From an uncultured Hungatella sp. (GTDB taxonomy: Bacteria > Bacillota > Clostridia > Lachnospirales > Lachnospiraceae), in contig CAJTUV010000004.1 of assembly GCA_910579515.1 (NCBI GenBank), positions 62,001 to 126,000 of the forward strand: a DNA stretch of 64,000 nucleotides. Direction: 5' to 3'. Positions 14,840 to 24,278 of the stretch are shown piece by piece; the first letter of the stretch is position 1; every line of letters begins with the position of its first letter. The notes under the pieces were generated by a model. That model searched no databases and was not told the DNA's origin. It was given only the letters and a program-made list of their open reading frames with translations. Position numbers and translations under genes: made by a program.

Positions 14840-17482
14840 TTGAAAAACTATGGTGTAAACGAGTTAAGAAGGATGTTTCTGGAATTTTTTGAGAGCAAAG
14901 GCCATCTGGCCATGAAAAGCTTCTCGTTGGTTCCTCACAACGACAACAGCCTTCTGTTAATCAATTCTGGTATGGCGCCGTTAAAGCCATATTTTACAGG
15001 GCAGGAGATTCCGCCAAGGAAACGCGTGACCACCTGTCAGAAGTGTATCCGCACCGGCGATATTGAGAATATCGGAAAAACTGCCCGCCATGGCACCTTT
15101 TTTGAGATGCTGGGCAATTTCTCCTTTGGCGATTATTTTAAGACAGAGGCCATTCACTGGTCATGGGAGTTTCTGACAGAGGTCATAGGGCTTGAGGCGG
15201 ATCGTTTATATCCTTCTGTCTATCTGGAGGACGACCAGGCTTTTGAGATCTGGAATAAGGAAATCGGCGTGGCGCCAAATCGGATTTTCCGTTTTGGAAA
15301 GGAGGACAACTTCTGGGAGCACGGAGCCGGACCATGCGGCCCTTGTTCAGAAATCTACTATGACCGTGGGGAAAAATACGGATGTGGAAAGCCAGATTGT
15401 ACGGTGGGATGTGAATGCGACCGTTTTGTGGAGGTCTGGAACAATGTGTTCACCCAGTTTGAGAACGACGGACATGGAAACTACACAGAGTTAAAGCAAA
15501 AAAATATTGACACAGGCATGGGGCTGGAGCGTCTGGCTATGGTGGTACAGGATGTGGATTCTCTGTTTACTATAGACACCAACAGAGCTTTGATGGATGC
15601 TGTGTGCGCTCTGGCACATACCAGCTATCAGGCAGACGAGAAAAAGGACGTCTCCCTCAGGATTATTGCAGACCATGTAAAATCTTGTACATTTATGATT
15701 TCCGATGGAATTATGCCGTCCAATGAAGGGCGCGGATACGTACTTAGGCGCCTTCTTCGCCGTGCTGCCCGTCATGGCCGTCTCCTTGGAATTGAGGGGC
15801 GGTTTATGGCTGACCTAAGCAAGACCGTCATCGCCTTGTCAAAGGACGGATATCCAGAGCTGGAAGAGAAGAAGGTCATGATTTTAAAGGTTCTGGCCGA
15901 AGAGGAAGAAAAATTTAATAAGACGATTGACCAGGGACTATCCATTTTAGGCGATATGGAGCAGAAATTGGTAGAGGAGAACAAGACGATTCTCTCTGGC
16001 AGCGATGCGTTTAAGCTGTATGATACTTATGGGTTTCCTATGGATTTGACTTTAGAGATTTTAGAGGAGAAGGGCTTTGGCGTGGATGAGGAAGGCTTCC
16101 AGTCTGCTATGAAGGAGCAGAGGGAGAAGGCGCGAAAGGCCAGGAAAACCACCAACTATATGGGGGCGGACGTGACGGTATACCAGTCTATTCCCGCTGA
16201 TATCACCACGAGATTTGTGGGATACGACCGTTTGATTCATCAGTCTAATATCTCTGTGTTGACTACAGAAGAGAGCATAGTGGAAGCGTTAACTGACGGA
16301 GAAAGCGGAACCATTCTTGTGGAGGAGACTCCATTTTACGGAACCATGGGCGGCCAGCAGGCGGACGTGGGCGTGATTGAGAATGAAAACGGATCCTTTG
16401 AGGTAAAAGATACCATTCACCTGCAAGGAGGAAAGGTGGGCCATGTAGGCGTCATGACTTCTGGCATGTTGAAAAGCGGCGATCTTGTGACCTTAAAGGT
16501 CTGTGGTCAGAACCGCCAGGATACCTGCAAGAATCACAGCGCTACCCACCTTCTTCAGAAGGCTCTCAGAACGGTTTTGGGAGACCATGTGGAGCAGGCA
16601 GGCTCCTATGTGGACAGAGGAAGACTCCGCTTTGACTTTACCCACTTCTCTGCCATGACTCCAGAGGAGATAAGGAAGGTTGAGAATCTGGTAAATGAGG
16701 AAATCAAGGCTTCTCTTCCTGTTGAGACCCAGGAGATGAGCCTGGAGGAGGCAAAAAAATCTGGCGCTATGGCGCTGTTTGGAGAAAAGTACGGCGAGAA
16801 GGTTCGTGTGGTGAAGATGGGGGATTTCTCTGTGGAGCTTTGCGGCGGTACCCATGTAGCCAATACAAGTGCGATTACTGCCTTTAAGATCCTCTCTGAG
16901 ACAGGCATCGCGGCCAATGTCCGCAGAATCGAGGCCCTGACCGGAGACGGGCTTATGGCTTACTACCAGCACACAGAAGAAGAGCTTCACAAGGCGGCCA
17001 AAACCGCCAAGACAACTCCTGTGGAACTGACCAGGAAAATTGAGTCTATGCTGGAAGAGCTGAAAGCTCTCCATTCAGAAAACGAAAAATTAAAGAGCAG
17101 ACTGGCAAACGACGCCTTGGGCGACGTGATGAGTCAGGTGATAGAAGTCAACGGAGTAAAAGCGCTGGCTGTGAAGGTGGCTGACGTGGATATGAACGGC
17201 CTTCGGAATCTGGGAGATCAGATGAAGGAAAAGCTGGGAGAAGGCGTCATCGTCATTGCCTCTGTTTTGGAGGGAAAGGTAAATCTGATGGCTACAGCCA
17301 CAGACGGAGCCCTAAAAAAGGGCGCTCACGCAGGAAATCTGATTAAAGCCATCGCAGGATTAGTGGGCGGGGGCGGCGGCGGACGCCCCAATATGGCCCA
17401 GGCAGGAGGAAAGAATCCGGCAGGCGTAGAAAAAGCTCTTGAGAAAGTAAAAGAAGTATTGCAAGAGCAGATTCATTCCTGA
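14840..17482 (+). CDS. alaS: Alanyl-tRNA synthetase
   Basis: 880 residues, standard length. The TTG at 14840 is the start: GGAGG lies 9 bp upstream and the product begins with the usual YGVNELRRMFLEFFESKGH. Class II catalytic motifs follow (PLKPYFTG, TTCQKCIRTGDIENIG near 65-80), then a tRNA-recognition region, the editing domain with the zinc/active-site histidines (HSATHLLQKALR near 570 and CGGTHVANT near 670), and a C-Ala domain ending in a glycine-rich GGGGGGRPNMAQAGG run. It charges tRNA-Ala and hydrolyses mischarged Ser/Gly-tRNA-Ala. No T-box leader was found in the short upstream region. Confidence 0.98.
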   Translation: MKNYGVNELRRMFLEFFESKGHLAMKSFSLVPHNDNSLLLINSGMAPLKPYFTGQEIPPRKRVTTCQKCIRTGDIENIGKTARHGTFFEMLGNFSFGDYFKTEAIHWSWEFLTEVIGLEADRLYPSVYLEDDQAFEIWNKEIGVAPNRIFRFGKEDNFWEHGAGPCGPCSEIYYDRGEKYGCGKPDCTVGCECDRFVEVWNNVFTQFENDGHGNYTELKQKNIDTGMGLERLAMVVQDVDSLFTIDTNRALMDAVCALAHTSYQADEKKDVSLRIIADHVKSCTFMISDGIMPSNEGRGYVLRRLLRRAARHGRLLGIEGRFMADLSKTVIALSKDGYPELEEKKVMILKVLAEEEEKFNKTIDQGLSILGDMEQKLVEENKTILSGSDAFKLYDTYGFPMDLTLEILEEKGFGVDEEGFQSAMKEQREKARKARKTTNYMGADVTVYQSIPADITTRFVGYDRLIHQSNISVLTTEESIVEALTDGESGTILVEETPFYGTMGGQQADVGVIENENGSFEVKDTIHLQGGKVGHVGVMTSGMLKSGDLVTLKVCGQNRQDTCKNHSATHLLQKALRTVLGDHVEQAGSYVDRGRLRFDFTHFSAMTPEEIRKVENLVNEEIKASLPVETQEMSLEEAKKSGAMALFGEKYGEKVRVVKMGDFSVELCGGTHVANTSAITAFKILSETGIAANVRRIEALTGDGLMAYYQHTEEELHKAAKTAKTTPVELTRKIESMLEELKALHSENEKLKSRLANDALGDVMSQVIEVNGVKALAVKVADVDMNGLRNLGDQMKEKLGEGVIVIASVLEGKVNLMATATDGALKKGAHAGNLIKAIAGLVGGGGGGRPNMAQAGGKNPAGVEKALEKVKEVLQEQIHS

Positions 17483-17534
17483 TGAGACTTCCCTGCCTCG
17501 TTTTAAAAAATTTGGAAATCTATGAAAAAATCAG

Positions 17535-17562
17535 TTGACGAATGGCAATTTTATGCTATAAT
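17535..17562 (+). promoter_or_regulatory. SigmaA promoter for rpsU
   Basis: TTGACG (17535-17540), 16-bp spacer, TATAAT (17557-17562). It lies about 77 bp before the rpsU start codon and 53 bp after alaS. Confidence 0.8.
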
Positions 17563-17588
17563 TACTTCAGTGCTATAAAATACCCAAA

Positions 17589-17617
17589 CAGTTGTATTAT
17601 GCACAAGTACACAACTG
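17589..17617 (+). promoter_or_regulatory. Hairpin in the rpsU leader next to the ribosome binding site
   Basis: CAGTTGT (17589-17595) and ACAACTG (17611-17617) form a perfect 7-bp stem with a 15-nt loop. The last G of the stem is the first base of the GGAGGGAGG ribosome site, so the fold could modulate translation of S21. Confidence 0.4.
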
Positions 17618-17638
17618 GAGGGAGGTTAGGTGTGAGCT

Positions 17639-17815
17639 ATGTCAAACGTGATCGTTAAGGATAATGAATCATTAGACAGCGCTTTACGCAGATTCAAAAG
17701 AAACTGCGCAAAGGCTGGTATTCAGCAGGAGATTCGCAAAAGAGAGCATTACGAAAAGCCAAGCGTAAGACGTAAAAAGAAGTCTGAAGCCGCAAGGAAG
17801 CGTAAGTACAACTAA
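17639..17815 (+). CDS. rpsU: Small ribosomal subunit protein bS21
   Basis: 58 residues from the ATG at 17639. The sequence MSNVIVKDNESLDSALRRFK followed by KREHYEKPSVRRKKKSEAARKRK is the canonical S21 pattern: a short acidic start and a very basic C-terminal half. It binds the 30S platform near the 16S 3' end and assists initiation. It stands alone between its own promoter (17535-17562) and a strong terminator (17833-17864). In many Firmicutes it sits just before yqeY or yqfC, and here yqfC follows. A hairpin touches its ribosome binding site. Confidence 0.97.
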   Translation: MSNVIVKDNESLDSALRRFKRNCAKAGIQQEIRKREHYEKPSVRRKKKSEAARKRKYN

Positions 17816-17832
17816 TTCTTGAGAAGTTTGGC

Positions 17833-17864
17833 AAGTCCTCAATCAGAAGATTGAGGACTTTTTT
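17833..17864 (+). terminator. Rho-independent terminator after rpsU
   Basis: A perfect 12-bp stem (17833-17844 with 17849-17860), loop AGAA, and a T-run to 17864. Confidence 0.95.
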
Positions 17865-17915
17865 CGTTTTCAGAGGCATAAGATTACAATAAATAAAAGA
17901 GCCGGAAGCCGGAAT

Positions 17916-18185
17916 ATGTTAAGAACTGTCAGAGACAACACAGCGTCTGCCCTGAGCATTCCAAAGGATGTGATTCCCGGGGAGCCGGTGATTACGATAA
18001 CGGGAAGACAGAAGGTGTACATTGAAAATTATCATCGAATTGTCAGCTTTCAGGAAGAGGAAATCAAGCTTCAGGCCAAAACCTGTAAAATCGTGGTTCA
18101 GGGAAAACGGCTGAGGATTGAATACTATACCAAAGAAGAGATGTTGATTGCAGGACAAATCGGACTTGTCTTCATGGAAAGTTGA
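17916..18185 (+). CDS. yqfC: Sporulation protein YqfC (YabP/YqfC family)
   Basis: 89 residues, the usual size. The sequence has the family pattern: DVIPGEPVITITGRQKVYIENYHRIVSFQ followed by IVVQGKRLRIEYYTKEEMLI and a C-terminal GQIGLVFME. YqfC is made in the mother cell under sigmaE in Bacillus and is associated with spore formation; its exact role is not settled. It is immediately followed by yqfD, with a 4-bp TTGA overlap, as in other spore formers. The start ATG has only a weak GGAAG upstream; no sigmaE promoter could be assigned with confidence. Confidence 0.93.
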   Translation: MLRTVRDNTASALSIPKDVIPGEPVITITGRQKVYIENYHRIVSFQEEEIKLQAKTCKIVVQGKRLRIEYYTKEEMLIAGQIGLVFMES

Positions 18186-19444
18186 CCAAAGGGACGGTGG
18201 AATGGATGCTTTTTTTCAAACGCTGGACAAGAGGATTCTTGCGGGTCCGTATATCCGGCTTTTTTTCAGAACGTTTTTTAAATCTTTGCAGTGCCAATCA
18301 AATCGAGTTGTGGGAATTAAAGCCAGAAAAGGACGGGGTCATTTGCTGTATTACTTTGCCGGCCTTTTATAAGATCAGACCCCTGGCGCGGAAAGCAAAT
18401 GTGCGTATCAGGGTTGTTGACAGACTGGGATTTCCTTTTTTTTTACGAAGAAACAAAAAAAGAGTGGGATTGGCTTTGGGAATGTGTTCCTTCTTTCTGA
18501 TTTTGTATCTTTTCTCCCTGTTTGTATGGAACATCTCTTTTGAGGGAAATAACCGTTATACCAGGGATACCCTTCTTAAATATTTGGAAGAAGAGGGAAT
18601 CTGTTATGGAATGAGAAAGGAAAAAATTTCCTGTGAAAAGCTGGAGGAGGGGATTCGAAGCCGTTTTCCGGAAATTACCTGGGTGTCTGCCAGAGTATCT
18701 GGAACCAGACTTTTGATAAAAATAAAAGAGAATGAAGTTCTTTTTTCTGTTCCCCAAAAAGACGAGGCTCCTTGTGATTTGGTGGCAAAAAGAGCAGGAA
18801 TCGTCACGAAAATGATTGTAAGAAGAGGGAAGGCGGCGGTAATGATTGGAAGCCAGGTGGAGGAAGGCCAGCTCTTGGTATCCTCGAAACTTTCTGTTAT
18901 GAATGATAATGGGGAGGTTGTCAGAACGGATTACGTTCATGCAGATGCGGACATTTATGCACAGACCGAATATGGATACCAGACAGAAATCCCAAAGCTT
19001 CACGCCATTTCAGTAAACACAGGGAGAAAACGGCTGGGAGCAGGGATTCGCATAGGGCCTTACCAGCTGCGGTTTGTCATGCCTTTAAGAGGCGAAAACC
19101 CCTGGAGATTTGTGTCTGAAAGCAGTCAGCTCTGTTTCTTTCAGGACTTCTATCTTCCGGTTTATTTTGAACAGATCAAAGGGGAGGAGTATATTGTTTA
19201 CGAGCGTTTGTATACCGAAGAAGAGATTCAGGCCGTGTCAGAGCAATTACAGGAGCAATATTTAAAAAATTTAATGGAAAAAGGGGTACAAATTATTGAA
19301 AATAATGTTAAAATATCAGAGAATGGATCTTTCTATATCATAGAGGGAAGGGTGGCTGCCCAGGAGATGATTGCCGCCCAGAGTCCTGTGGCGGACATGG
19401 GGCAGATTCCTTTGGAAAATGAGGAGACGACAGATAGAAGATGA
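18182..19444 (+). CDS. yqfD: Sporulation protein YqfD
   Basis: 420 residues if read from the TTG at 18182, which overlaps the yqfC stop (TTGA) and suggests coupling; ATG at 18206 is an alternative. The N-terminal 90 residues (FLRVRISGFF, LARKANVRIRVVDRLGFPFFLRR) are followed by a membrane segment near 97-115, then an outside FtsQ/POTRA-like domain starting ISFEGNNRYTRDTLLKYL and repeated beta segments, as in YqfD/SpoIV-related proteins. It is a sigmaE-dependent sporulation protein in relatives. The gene overlaps phoH by 4 bp (ATGA). Confidence 0.93.
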   Translation: MTKGTVEWMLFFKRWTRGFLRVRISGFFSERFLNLCSANQIELWELKPEKDGVICCITLPAFYKIRPLARKANVRIRVVDRLGFPFFLRRNKKRVGLALGMCSFFLILYLFSLFVWNISFEGNNRYTRDTLLKYLEEEGICYGMRKEKISCEKLEEGIRSRFPEITWVSARVSGTRLLIKIKENEVLFSVPQKDEAPCDLVAKRAGIVTKMIVRRGKAAVMIGSQVEEGQLLVSSKLSVMNDNGEVVRTDYVHADADIYAQTEYGYQTEIPKLHAISVNTGRKRLGAGIRIGPYQLRFVMPLRGENPWRFVSESSQLCFFQDFYLPVYFEQIKGEEYIVYERLYTEEEIQAVSEQLQEQYLKNLMEKGVQIIENNVKISENGSFYIIEGRVAAQEMIAAQSPVADMGQIPLENEETTDRR

Positions 19445-20478
19445 GTATAGTAGAAACGATGATTGATATTCCGGCAGAGCATGAAAAAAATGTATGTGGT
19501 CAGTTTGACGAATATGTAAAAAAAATGGAGCGGACGCTTCATGTAACCATGGTGTCCCGGGATGGGAGCTTAAAGATCATTGGGCCGGAAGAAATGATAA
19601 GAAAGGCCAAAAGCGTGTTTGGCAATCTGATTGAGCTGTCTAAACGTGGAAATGTGATTACTCAGCAGAATGTAGACTATGCCCTGGCCCTATCCTTTTC
19701 GGAAAGCGACAGCCAGATTTTGGAGATTGACAAAGACATTATCTGCAGGACCGTAAACGGAAAGCCGGTAAAGCCAAAAACCATGGGCCAGAAGGCGTAT
19801 GTGGATGCGATTCGTCAGAAGATGGTGGTCTTTGGCATAGGACCGGCCGGGACAGGAAAGACCTACCTGGCTATGGCTATGGGGATTCAGGCGTTTAAAG
19901 ACGGAGAGGTGGGACGGATCATTCTGACCAGACCGGCGATTGAAGCCGGAGAGAAGCTGGGGTTTCTGCCAGGGGATTTGCAGAGTAAGATTGATCCCTA
20001 TCTGCGGCCCCTTTATGACGCCTTATATCAGATTATGGGAGCGGAAAGCTATCTTCACAATGCAGAGAAGGGACTGATTGAGGTAGCGCCTTTGGCTTAC
20101 ATGCGGGGGCGCACGTTGGATAACGCCTTTATTATTCTGGATGAGGCCCAGAATACCACGCCGGCTCAGATGAAGATGTTTTTGACTCGTATTGGTTTTG
20201 GTTCCAAGGTCATTATCACCGGTGATCAGACCCAGAAGGATTTGCCTGGAGGAAGTGCGTCAGGGCTGGATGTAGCCATTAAGGTTTTAAAGAAGGTGGA
20301 GGATATCGGATTCTGTTATCTGACCAGCAGCGATGTGGTCCGGCATCCTCTGGTGCAGAAGATTGTACAGGCATACGACGAGTATGAGGGACAAAAGCAG
20401 AGGCAGGAACAGGACAACCGGCGTATGGATAAACGGTTTGGCAGAAAGGAAGCAAAAGCGCCAAAAAGAGGCCGCTAA
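19441..20478 (+). CDS. phoH: PhoH family ATPase (PhoH-like, KH-PIN associated type)
   Basis: 345 residues. The N-terminal part (about 1-110) is a KH-like RNA-binding region; the ATPase follows with Walker A GPAGTGKTYLA (about 137-147), the family block RIILTRPAIEAGEKLGFLPG, a DEAQN Walker B (FIILDEAQNTT) and VITGDQTQKDLP. The tail is basic. PhoH proteins act in RNA metabolism, and this one lies directly before ybeY, the conserved order in Firmicutes, consistent with a role in ribosome/RNA quality control. Translationally coupled to yqfD by ATGA overlap. Confidence 0.95.
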   Translation: MSIVETMIDIPAEHEKNVCGQFDEYVKKMERTLHVTMVSRDGSLKIIGPEEMIRKAKSVFGNLIELSKRGNVITQQNVDYALALSFSESDSQILEIDKDIICRTVNGKPVKPKTMGQKAYVDAIRQKMVVFGIGPAGTGKTYLAMAMGIQAFKDGEVGRIILTRPAIEAGEKLGFLPGDLQSKIDPYLRPLYDALYQIMGAESYLHNAEKGLIEVAPLAYMRGRTLDNAFIILDEAQNTTPAQMKMFLTRIGFGSKVIITGDQTQKDLPGGSASGLDVAIKVLKKVEDIGFCYLTSSDVVRHPLVQKIVQAYDEYEGQKQRQEQDNRRMDKRFGRKEAKAPKRGR

Positions 20479-20510
20479 AGGGAATTTTTGACAAAGGGAG
20501 AAAGGAACAA

Positions 20511-21008
20511 ATGACGATCAGCATCGAATATGAGGCGGAAAAAAAGCTGGATATTTCCTGGGAGGAGATTATCAGACAGGTAGTAGAAGGAACCTTAGAC
20601 TATGAAGGGTGTCCTTATGAAACCGAAGTAAACGTGGTTTTAACAGACAATGAGGGGATTAAGGAGGTGAACCAGGAATACCGAAATGTGGACGGACCTA
20701 CAGACGTGCTTTCCTTTCCCATGTTAGAGTATGATTCCCCTTCCGACTTTGAAGGCGTAGAGGAGCAGTTTGCGGATTGTTTTAATCCAGAAACAGGGGA
20801 GCTTATGCTGGGGGATATTATGATCTCCGTGGACAAGGTGACTGAACAGGCAGAGAAATACGGCCATTCTAAAGAACGGGAGCTGGCGTTTTTAACAGCC
20901 CATAGTATGCTTCATCTGTGCGGATACGACCACATGGAGGAAGAGGAGCGGCTTTTTATGGAGCAAAAACAAAGGGAGATCCTGGAGGGTATCGGATACA
21001 GAAGATAA
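20511..21008 (+). CDS. ybeY: Endoribonuclease YbeY, 16S rRNA maturation
   Basis: 165 residues. The zinc-binding motif H-x3-H-x5-H is clear near the C-terminus (HSMLHLCGYDHMEEEE, about 132-147), along with the family segments LNV-type VVLTDNEGIKEVNQEYRNVDGPTDVLSFP and GELMLGDIMISVDKV. YbeY is a metal-dependent RNase needed for 16S rRNA 3' maturation and 70S quality control. It follows phoH by 32 bp with GGGAGAAAGGA ahead of the ATG. Diacylglycerol kinase and era, which often follow it, are absent here; a DUF3048 lipoprotein gene follows instead. Confidence 0.97.
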   Translation: MTISIEYEAEKKLDISWEEIIRQVVEGTLDYEGCPYETEVNVVLTDNEGIKEVNQEYRNVDGPTDVLSFPMLEYDSPSDFEGVEEQFADCFNPETGELMLGDIMISVDKVTEQAEKYGHSKERELAFLTAHSMLHLCGYDHMEEEERLFMEQKQREILEGIGYRR

Positions 21009-21019
21009 GGGGGAAGCGA

Positions 21020-22141
21020 ATGAGAAAGAATGGAACGTACATCATACTGACAGTATTTCTTGTGGTTTGTCTATTTGGCTGTAAAAAGAAGGCCCAGGAA
21101 GTAGCTGCAACAGAGAATACCACAGCGTCAGAACCGACAAGAATCGAGCTAGACGTTACACAAGCCACAGAAACGGAACCTGAGACCGAGGAGGAACCTA
21201 CAGAGCCAGAAGAGAGAATCCAGGTGGACGGGAAGATTCGAAGCTATCTGACCGGAGAGATGGTGGATGTAGAAAAGGCAGACCGAAGGCCCATGGCCGT
21301 GATTCTAAGTAATGACAAGGCGGCCTGGCCTCAGTATGGCATAAACAGGGCAGGGGTAGTCTATGAGGCGCCGGTGGAGGGCGGCATGAACCGGTATCTG
21401 GCCATTTTGGAAGATTATGACGATTTGGAGCGCATCGGATCGGTTCGAAGCTGCAGAACGTATTACACCTATTTTGCCAGAGAATTTGATGCGGTCTGTG
21501 TTCATTTTGGACAAAGTACCTTTGCAGTCCCTTATTTAAAAAATGTGGATCATATCAATGGAATCGAAGGACTGGGAGGGGCTGCTTTTTATCGGACCAA
21601 AGACAGAAAATCCCCTCACAACGCCTATACGAGCTTTGAAAAATTACAGTCTGTCATGGAAAAGATGGGATATTCCAATACGTATGGGGCGGATTACAAG
21701 GGACATTACCAGTTTGCCAGAAATGGAGAACAGGTGGAATTGCAAAATAACGCTGTGGCTGCTTTAAAGGTCTCTCCAGGCTACTCTATCAACGACCCAT
21801 GGTTTGAGTACCATGAGGAGGATGGGCTGTATCACCGGTATCAGCATGGTAAGGTTCATGAGGGATCAGAAGGGCCCATTACGGTCAAGAATATTATTTT
21901 CCAGTATTGCTCTATGGGACATTATGCCACCACGGATTATCTGGATATTGATGTACATACAGGTCAATATGGGTATTATATTACCAATGGCAAAGCAGTT
22001 CCCCTGACCTGGAAAAAAGACGGGGAATTTGGGGTGACCCACTATTATGATTTTGACAATAATGAAATTACGCTGAATCAGGGAAAAACCTGGGTTTGCA
22101 TCGTTTCTACCAGAGATTTTGATAAGGCAAAATTTCAATAA
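21020..22141 (+). CDS. DUF3048 domain lipoprotein (YerB-like)
   Basis: 373 residues from the ATG at 21020, which has GGGGGAAGCG upstream; the longer in-frame start inside ybeY has no ribosome site. A lipoprotein signal ends VVCLFGC (Cys near 18), followed by a Thr/Glu-rich linker to about 65. The DUF3048 part then shows RPMAVILSNDKAAWPQYGINRAG, YEAPVEGGMNRYLAI, RIGSVRSCRTYY, a C-terminal half with GKTWVCIVSTRDF. The family is common at the surface of Firmicutes (YerB); function is poorly known. It lies 11 bp after ybeY and 11 bp before the flippase gene. Confidence 0.92.
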   Translation: MRKNGTYIILTVFLVVCLFGCKKKAQEVAATENTTASEPTRIELDVTQATETEPETEEEPTEPEERIQVDGKIRSYLTGEMVDVEKADRRPMAVILSNDKAAWPQYGINRAGVVYEAPVEGGMNRYLAILEDYDDLERIGSVRSCRTYYTYFAREFDAVCVHFGQSTFAVPYLKNVDHINGIEGLGGAAFYRTKDRKSPHNAYTSFEKLQSVMEKMGYSNTYGADYKGHYQFARNGEQVELQNNAVAALKVSPGYSINDPWFEYHEEDGLYHRYQHGKVHEGSEGPITVKNIIFQYCSMGHYATTDYLDIDVHTGQYGYYITNGKAVPLTWKKDGEFGVTHYYDFDNNEITLNQGKTWVCIVSTRDFDKAKFQ

Positions 22142-22152
22142 GGCGGAAATTC

Positions 22153-23820
22153 ATGGAAAGAACAACGAGACAGAGGCCTAAAAAGAGCAAAGGTCCTAAT
22201 TTTATCATACAGGGGAGCATTCTCGCCGCAGCCGGAATCATTGTCCGGCTTATCGGCATGTTTTATCGAATCCCCCTGGCCAATTATATCGGGGATGAAG
22301 GAAACGGATATTACAGTGCGGCCTATAATATTTATTCCATTTTGCTGATTTTGTCCTCCTACAGTATGCCTGTGGCGGTGTCCAAGATGGTGTCTGCCAG
22401 GCTTGCGCGGCATCAATATCGAAATTCCATGAAAATCTTAAAAATAGCTCTGTTTTATTCCACATTAGCAGGTTCTTTGGGATTTTGCGCTTTGTGGTTT
22501 GGAGCGGATTTTTTTGCAAACTATGTTATTCGTATGCCTTTCAGCGCGTATGCGCTTAAGGTTTTGGCCCCAACCATCTGGATTATGGCGTATTTGGGAG
22601 TGTTAAGAGGCTTCTTTCAGGGGCATTCCACCATGATTCCCACTGCGCTTTCTCAGATCATCGAACAGATTGTCAATGCAGTGGTCTCTCTTTTGGCTGC
22701 CAAGACGTTATTTGATATCGGGCTTCGCTCTAACCTGGTTTATGATTCCACAGAATATTCCTTTGCCTTTGGCGCGGCCGGAGGCGCTTTGGGGACAGGC
22801 GCCGGAGCCTTTGTGGCTTTAATTCTGTTTGTGTGGCTGCTTTTTTCTTACTGGCCCAGGATGAAGAGAAAAGCCAGGCGGGAACCTAAAAGGGCGGTGG
22901 AAAGCTATGGCTCCATTACCCATACCTTGTTTTTAACCGTGGCTCCGATTATTATAAGCAGCACCCTGTATAACAGCAGTACAGTGATTGACAACACCTT
23001 ATTTGGCCAGGTGATGGCCAAGATGGGAAGAGAATCCGAGATTGCCGCCCAGTGGGGAGTCTATTCTGGAAAATACCATCTCCTGTTTAATATTCCGGTT
23101 GCAGTGGCAAACTCCTTATCCTCTTCTTTGATCCCGTCTCTGTCCAGGGCGGTGGCAGAAAAGGACAAACGGCAGGTAGTGGAGCGGATCGCCAGCGCCA
23201 TCCGCTTCTCTATGATTATTGCGATTCCGTCTGCTGTAGGACTAACCGTACTGGCGGATCCGGTGTGCAATCTGTTGTTTCCAGGCAGAAACAATGACAT
23301 GCTGATCCAGATGACGCTTCTTGGTTCCTCGGCAGTGGTGGTCTACTCCCTTTCCACGGTAACCAATGCGGTGCTTCAGGGAATTAACCGGATGCAGACT
23401 CCCATTTACCACGCAGCTATTTCTCTGGCGCTTCATTCCGTCATTCTGTTTGTGATGCTTCGGGTCTTTGACATGGGGATTTACGGCGTGTTATACTCCA
23501 ATATCTTGTTCGCCCTGTTTATCTGCATCTTAAACGGGAGAGCCATTGCCCGTTATCGGCGCTACCGACAGGAGGTGGTAAAAACGTTTTTGATTCCGAT
23601 TGTGGCTTCTGGAGTGATGGGTGTTTCTGCCTATGGAATCTATCGGTTGTGTTCGTTGGTTTTAGGAAATATGGTAAGTACGCTTTTTGCCATCTTGATT
23701 GCGGTTTTAGTTTATTTTGTTCTTCTCATAAAATTAAGAGGCGTCAACGCCAAAGAGATGAGGGGAATGCCGGGAGGAACCAGGCTTTTACAGGCAGCCA
23801 GAAAACTTCACTTAATGTAA
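22153..23820 (+). CDS. MATE/MOP-superfamily polysaccharide or lipid II flippase, SpoVB/MurJ-like
   Basis: 555 residues with about 14 hydrophobic segments. The start, FIIQGSILAAAGIIVRLIGMFYRIPLANYIGDEGNGYYSAAYN, is the signature of the SpoVB branch of the polysaccharide exporter family, and GFFQGHSTMIPTALSQIIEQIVN with VLQGINRMQTPIYHA are further landmarks. These proteins flip undecaprenyl-linked sugars such as lipid II across the membrane; SpoVB serves the spore cortex. Several copies are usual per genome, so whether this one serves vegetative wall, cortex or a capsule cannot be told. The ATG follows AAGGCGG weakly. Confidence 0.88.
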   Translation: MERTTRQRPKKSKGPNFIIQGSILAAAGIIVRLIGMFYRIPLANYIGDEGNGYYSAAYNIYSILLILSSYSMPVAVSKMVSARLARHQYRNSMKILKIALFYSTLAGSLGFCALWFGADFFANYVIRMPFSAYALKVLAPTIWIMAYLGVLRGFFQGHSTMIPTALSQIIEQIVNAVVSLLAAKTLFDIGLRSNLVYDSTEYSFAFGAAGGALGTGAGAFVALILFVWLLFSYWPRMKRKARREPKRAVESYGSITHTLFLTVAPIIISSTLYNSSTVIDNTLFGQVMAKMGRESEIAAQWGVYSGKYHLLFNIPVAVANSLSSSLIPSLSRAVAEKDKRQVVERIASAIRFSMIIAIPSAVGLTVLADPVCNLLFPGRNNDMLIQMTLLGSSAVVVYSLSTVTNAVLQGINRMQTPIYHAAISLALHSVILFVMLRVFDMGIYGVLYSNILFALFICILNGRAIARYRRYRQEVVKTFLIPIVASGVMGVSAYGIYRLCSLVLGNMVSTLFAILIAVLVYFVLLIKLRGVNAKEMRGMPGGTRLLQAARKLHLM

Positions 23821-23878
23821 GGGATGTTTAAAAATGGAAGATTAGGCAGATACTATTCCCATAAGGAGGGATCATCCT

Positions 23879-24265
23879 ATGAAACGATATGGTATCTGTT
23901 TACTTTTAATTTTAGCATTGGCCGCCGCCTGTATTGCGGCAGGGTATTTTGCAACGAGAACAAAGGCGGAGCCGGAAAGCGCCATTTCCAATACAACGTA
24001 TGAGACAGAGTCGGTAAAAGAGAATCGAGTGGTCATTAATCAAAAGCAGGTGGAACCTATTGCAGAGACTGGATTAGAACAGTTTTATCTGGTATCTGAG
24101 ACTGGTTTTTTGCTGGTGTTTTCTCAAGATCAGTCAACCATCTGTCTGTATACCCATATTCCGATTACTGACTTTCCAGAAAAGGAACAGGACAGGCTTC
24201 GGGAGGGAATCTGGTTTCCATCTATGATGGAAGTGTTTCATTATTTAGAGTCCTATACCAGTTAG
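23879..24265 (+). CDS. Hypothetical signal-anchored protein, BofC C-terminal-like
   Basis: 128 residues. A hydrophobic N-terminus (about 5-26) anchors or exports it. After a Thr/Glu-rich linker, residues about 58-128 contain EQFYLVSETGFLLVFSQDQSTICLYTHI and FPEKEQDRLREGIWF, MMEVFHYLESY. This pattern recurs in short clostridial proteins that resemble the C-terminal domain of BofC, a forespore protein controlling sigmaK activation; that likeness is my inference from pattern only. The ATG follows AAGGAGG by 10 bp. The flavoprotein gene follows after 13 bp. Confidence 0.65.
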   Translation: MKRYGICLLLILALAAACIAAGYFATRTKAEPESAISNTTYETESVKENRVVINQKQVEPIAETGLEQFYLVSETGFLLVFSQDQSTICLYTHIPITDFPEKEQDRLREGIWFPSMMEVFHYLESYTS

Positions 24266-24278
24266 GAGAACGGATTAT

